Assembly: GCA_029258695.1 (NCBI GenBank)
Contig: JARIBR010000033.1
Span: 1 to 8,721 of the forward strand
DNA: 8,721 bases
Direction of reading: 5' to 3'
From: Quadrisphaera sp.
GTDB lineage: Bacteria > Actinomycetota > Actinomycetes > Actinomycetales > Quadrisphaeraceae
Shown: positions 7,501 to 8,721 of the stretch, piece after piece
Numbering within the stretch: position 1 is the stretch's first letter
How the letters are laid out: the number at the start of each line of letters is the position of its first letter
Translations under genes and position numbers: made by a program
Notes under the pieces: model-generated
The model's input: only the letters and a program-made list of their open reading frames with translations
Told to the model about the DNA's origin: nothing
The model's database searches: none

Positions 7501-8721
7501 GTGAGGGGCAGCGGGTCGGGACGGGCGCTGGAGGGTGGCGTGCCGTTCGCGGCGAGCCCGTAGGACATGACGTCGGAGAACACCGGCCCCGCCACGGCTC
7601 CGCCGTAGTAGCCGCCCTTCGTGGGCTGCGCGATGGACACCGCCACCACCAGCTCGGGGGCCTCGGCGGGGGCCATGCCGATGAAGGAGCCGATGTACCC
7701 GTTGCCGTCGTAGCCGCCCTCGCCGGCCACCTGGGCGGTGCCGGTCTTCCCGGCCACCCGGTACCCGGGCACCGCGGCCTCCGCCCCGGTGCCGCCGTCA
7801 CCGACCGCACCCTCGAGCATGGCCACGACCTGCTCCGCGGTGCGCTCGCTCACCACCCGGACGCCCTCGTCGCTCGGCGTGGGGGTGAAGGTGCCGTCGG
7901 GGGCGGTGACGCCCTCGACGACGTGGGCCGGCAGCCGAACCCCGCCGTTCGCGAGGGTGGCGTAGACCTGGGCCGACTGCAGCATCGTGCCGGCGAAGCC
8001 CTGGCCGAACATCGTCGTGTACCGCTGGGCGCCGTCCCAGTCGTCCGGGCGCTCGAGGAGGCCGGAGCTCTCCCCGGGGAAGTCCAGCGCGGTCTTCTCC
8101 CCGAACCCGAAGCGTCGCAGGTAGTCGTAGCGGACGTCGTCGTCGAGGCGGTCGCCGACGATGACGGTGCCCGTGTTGGAGGACTCGGCCAGCACGCCCG
8201 CGAAGGTGAGCCGCTCGTCCTCGTGGGCGTGGCTGTCCTTGAAGGACTGGCCGTTGGGCACGGTGATGCGGTCGGGGATGGTGAGCCTCTCCCCCGGCGT
8301 GCTCGCGCCCTCCTCGAGGGCCGCGGCAGCGGTGACGACCTTCGCGGTGGAGCCGGGCTCGAAGACCTCCTGCAGCGAGCGGTTGCCCCACGCGTCCTGG
8401 TCGGAGGCCCCCGGGTCGTTCGGGTCGACGGTGCCGGACTCGGCCAGGGCGAGCACCTCGAACGTCTCCGGGTCCATGACCGTCACGGCCCCCCACCGCG
8501 CGCCGAGCTCCTCGACCCGGGCGTCGACGGCCTCCTGCGCGTACCACTGGAGGTCGCGGTCGATGGTCAGGCGCAGGTCGGAGCCGTCGACGGGAGCGGT
8601 GCGCGTCGCGCTCGCCATGGGGATGCGCTGGCCGCTGCGCCCGCGCTCATAGCTGTCGGAGCCGTCGACGCCGTGCAGGACGTCGTCGGCGCTGCGCTCC
8701 AGCCCGGCGCGCGGCTCGCCG
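7494..8721 (-). CDS. ftsI: FtsI / PBP3-type septal peptidoglycan transpeptidase, 3' part (5' end outside window)
   Basis: Class B penicillin-binding protein that forms the D,D-peptide cross-links of septal peptidoglycan, acting outside the membrane with FtsW. The last 408 residues are visible; the reading frame is open to the right edge, so the cytoplasmic tail, membrane anchor and most of the pedestal domain are missing. The fragment opens with the end of the pedestal domain (AGLE at residues 5-8), then the LTID-RDLQ segment that starts the transpeptidase domain. All three penicillin-binding motifs are present: STAK at 124-127 with the acylated Ser124, SSN at 180-182, and KTGT at 325-328. 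The C-terminal YYGG...AGPVFSDVM segment is typical of class B PBPs. There is no PASTA domain; the protein ends about 20 residues after the fold in a Pro/Ser-rich tail. The TGA stop lies inside the start region of murE. Position next to murE, with ftsW downstream, supports FtsI rather than another class B PBP. Confidence 0.96.
   Translation of the reverse strand, partial: GEPRAGLERSADDVLHGVDGSDSYERGRSGQRIPMASATRTAPVDGSDLRLTIDRDLQWYAQEAVDARVEELGARWGAVTVMDPETFEVLALAESGTVDPNDPGASDQDAWGNRSLQEVFEPGSTAKVVTAAAALEEGASTPGERLTIPDRITVPNGQSFKDSHAHEDERLTFAGVLAESSNTGTVIVGDRLDDDVRYDYLRRFGFGEKTALDFPGESSGLLERPDDWDGAQRYTTMFGQGFAGTMLQSAQVYATLANGGVRLPAHVVEGVTAPDGTFTPTPSDEGVRVVSERTAEQVVAMLEGAVGDGGTGAEAAVPGYRVAGKTGTAQVAGEGGYDGNGYIGSFIGMAPAEAPELVVAVSIAQPTKGGYYGGAVAGPVFSDVMSYGLAANGTPPSSARPDPLPLTW

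Noticed and set aside
5557..7563. A 668-codon open frame on the plus strand opposite murE.
   Set aside because: Low-complexity translation without motifs, antisense to a clear and complete MurE; a GC-content artefact.
7494..8618. Treating ATG 8618 as the start of the transpeptidase gene.
   Set aside because: The frame continues to the right edge and encodes the conserved AGLE segment of the pedestal domain upstream of this ATG, so it is an internal methionine.
1..8721. Search for CRISPR repeats, tRNA genes, insertion sequences, terminator hairpins and toxin or defence genes.
   Set aside because: The whole window is covered by seven standard dcw genes with no free DNA, no inverted repeat followed by a T-run, and no foreign-looking composition.

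Overview
This window is a stretch of a division and cell wall (dcw) cluster from a very GC-rich bacterium, almost certainly an actinobacterium (Actinomycetota). Supporting this are the extreme GC and third-position GC, frequent GTG starts, the gene order ftsI-murE-murF-mraY-murD-ftsW-murG, and a long Arg-rich cytoplasmic tail on FtsW. MurE carries the DNPR motif, which predicts meso-diaminopimelate at position 3 of the peptidoglycan stem peptide. The genus cannot be named from the sequence alone.

All seven genes lie on the minus strand, so transcription runs from high to low coordinates: 3' part of ftsI (8721-7494, 5' end outside the window), murE (7500-5749), murF (5752-4259), mraY (4262-3165), murD (3175-1682), ftsW (1685-261), and the first 88 codons of murG (264 to 1, continuing past the left edge). 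No intergenic DNA is visible: as annotated, every gene overlaps the next. Four junctions are 4-base GTGA or ATGA overlaps, ftsI/murE overlaps by 4 or 7 bases, and mraY/murD overlaps by 11 bases unless murD starts at a downstream GTG. I see no promoter, terminator, RNA gene, repeat array or mobile element. The genes look like one polycistronic, translationally coupled block whose promoter lies beyond the right edge.

The products form one pathway. MurD, MurE and MurF add D-Glu, meso-DAP and D-Ala-D-Ala to UDP-MurNAc-L-Ala in the cytoplasm. MraY moves the phospho-MurNAc-pentapeptide onto undecaprenyl phosphate to make lipid I. MurG adds GlcNAc to give lipid II. FtsW polymerises lipid II at the septum, and FtsI cross-links the new glycan strands. 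All catalytic motifs I could check are intact and nothing looks frameshifted or interrupted.

I found no undescribed system. The points worth a second look are small: an 18-base tandem duplication in the Thr/Asp/Gly-rich 3' tail of murE, low-complexity 3' tails of murE and murF that contain the next gene's ribosome binding site, uncertain starts for murE and murD, a possible disulfide pair in a MraY outer loop, and a short insertion in MurE.
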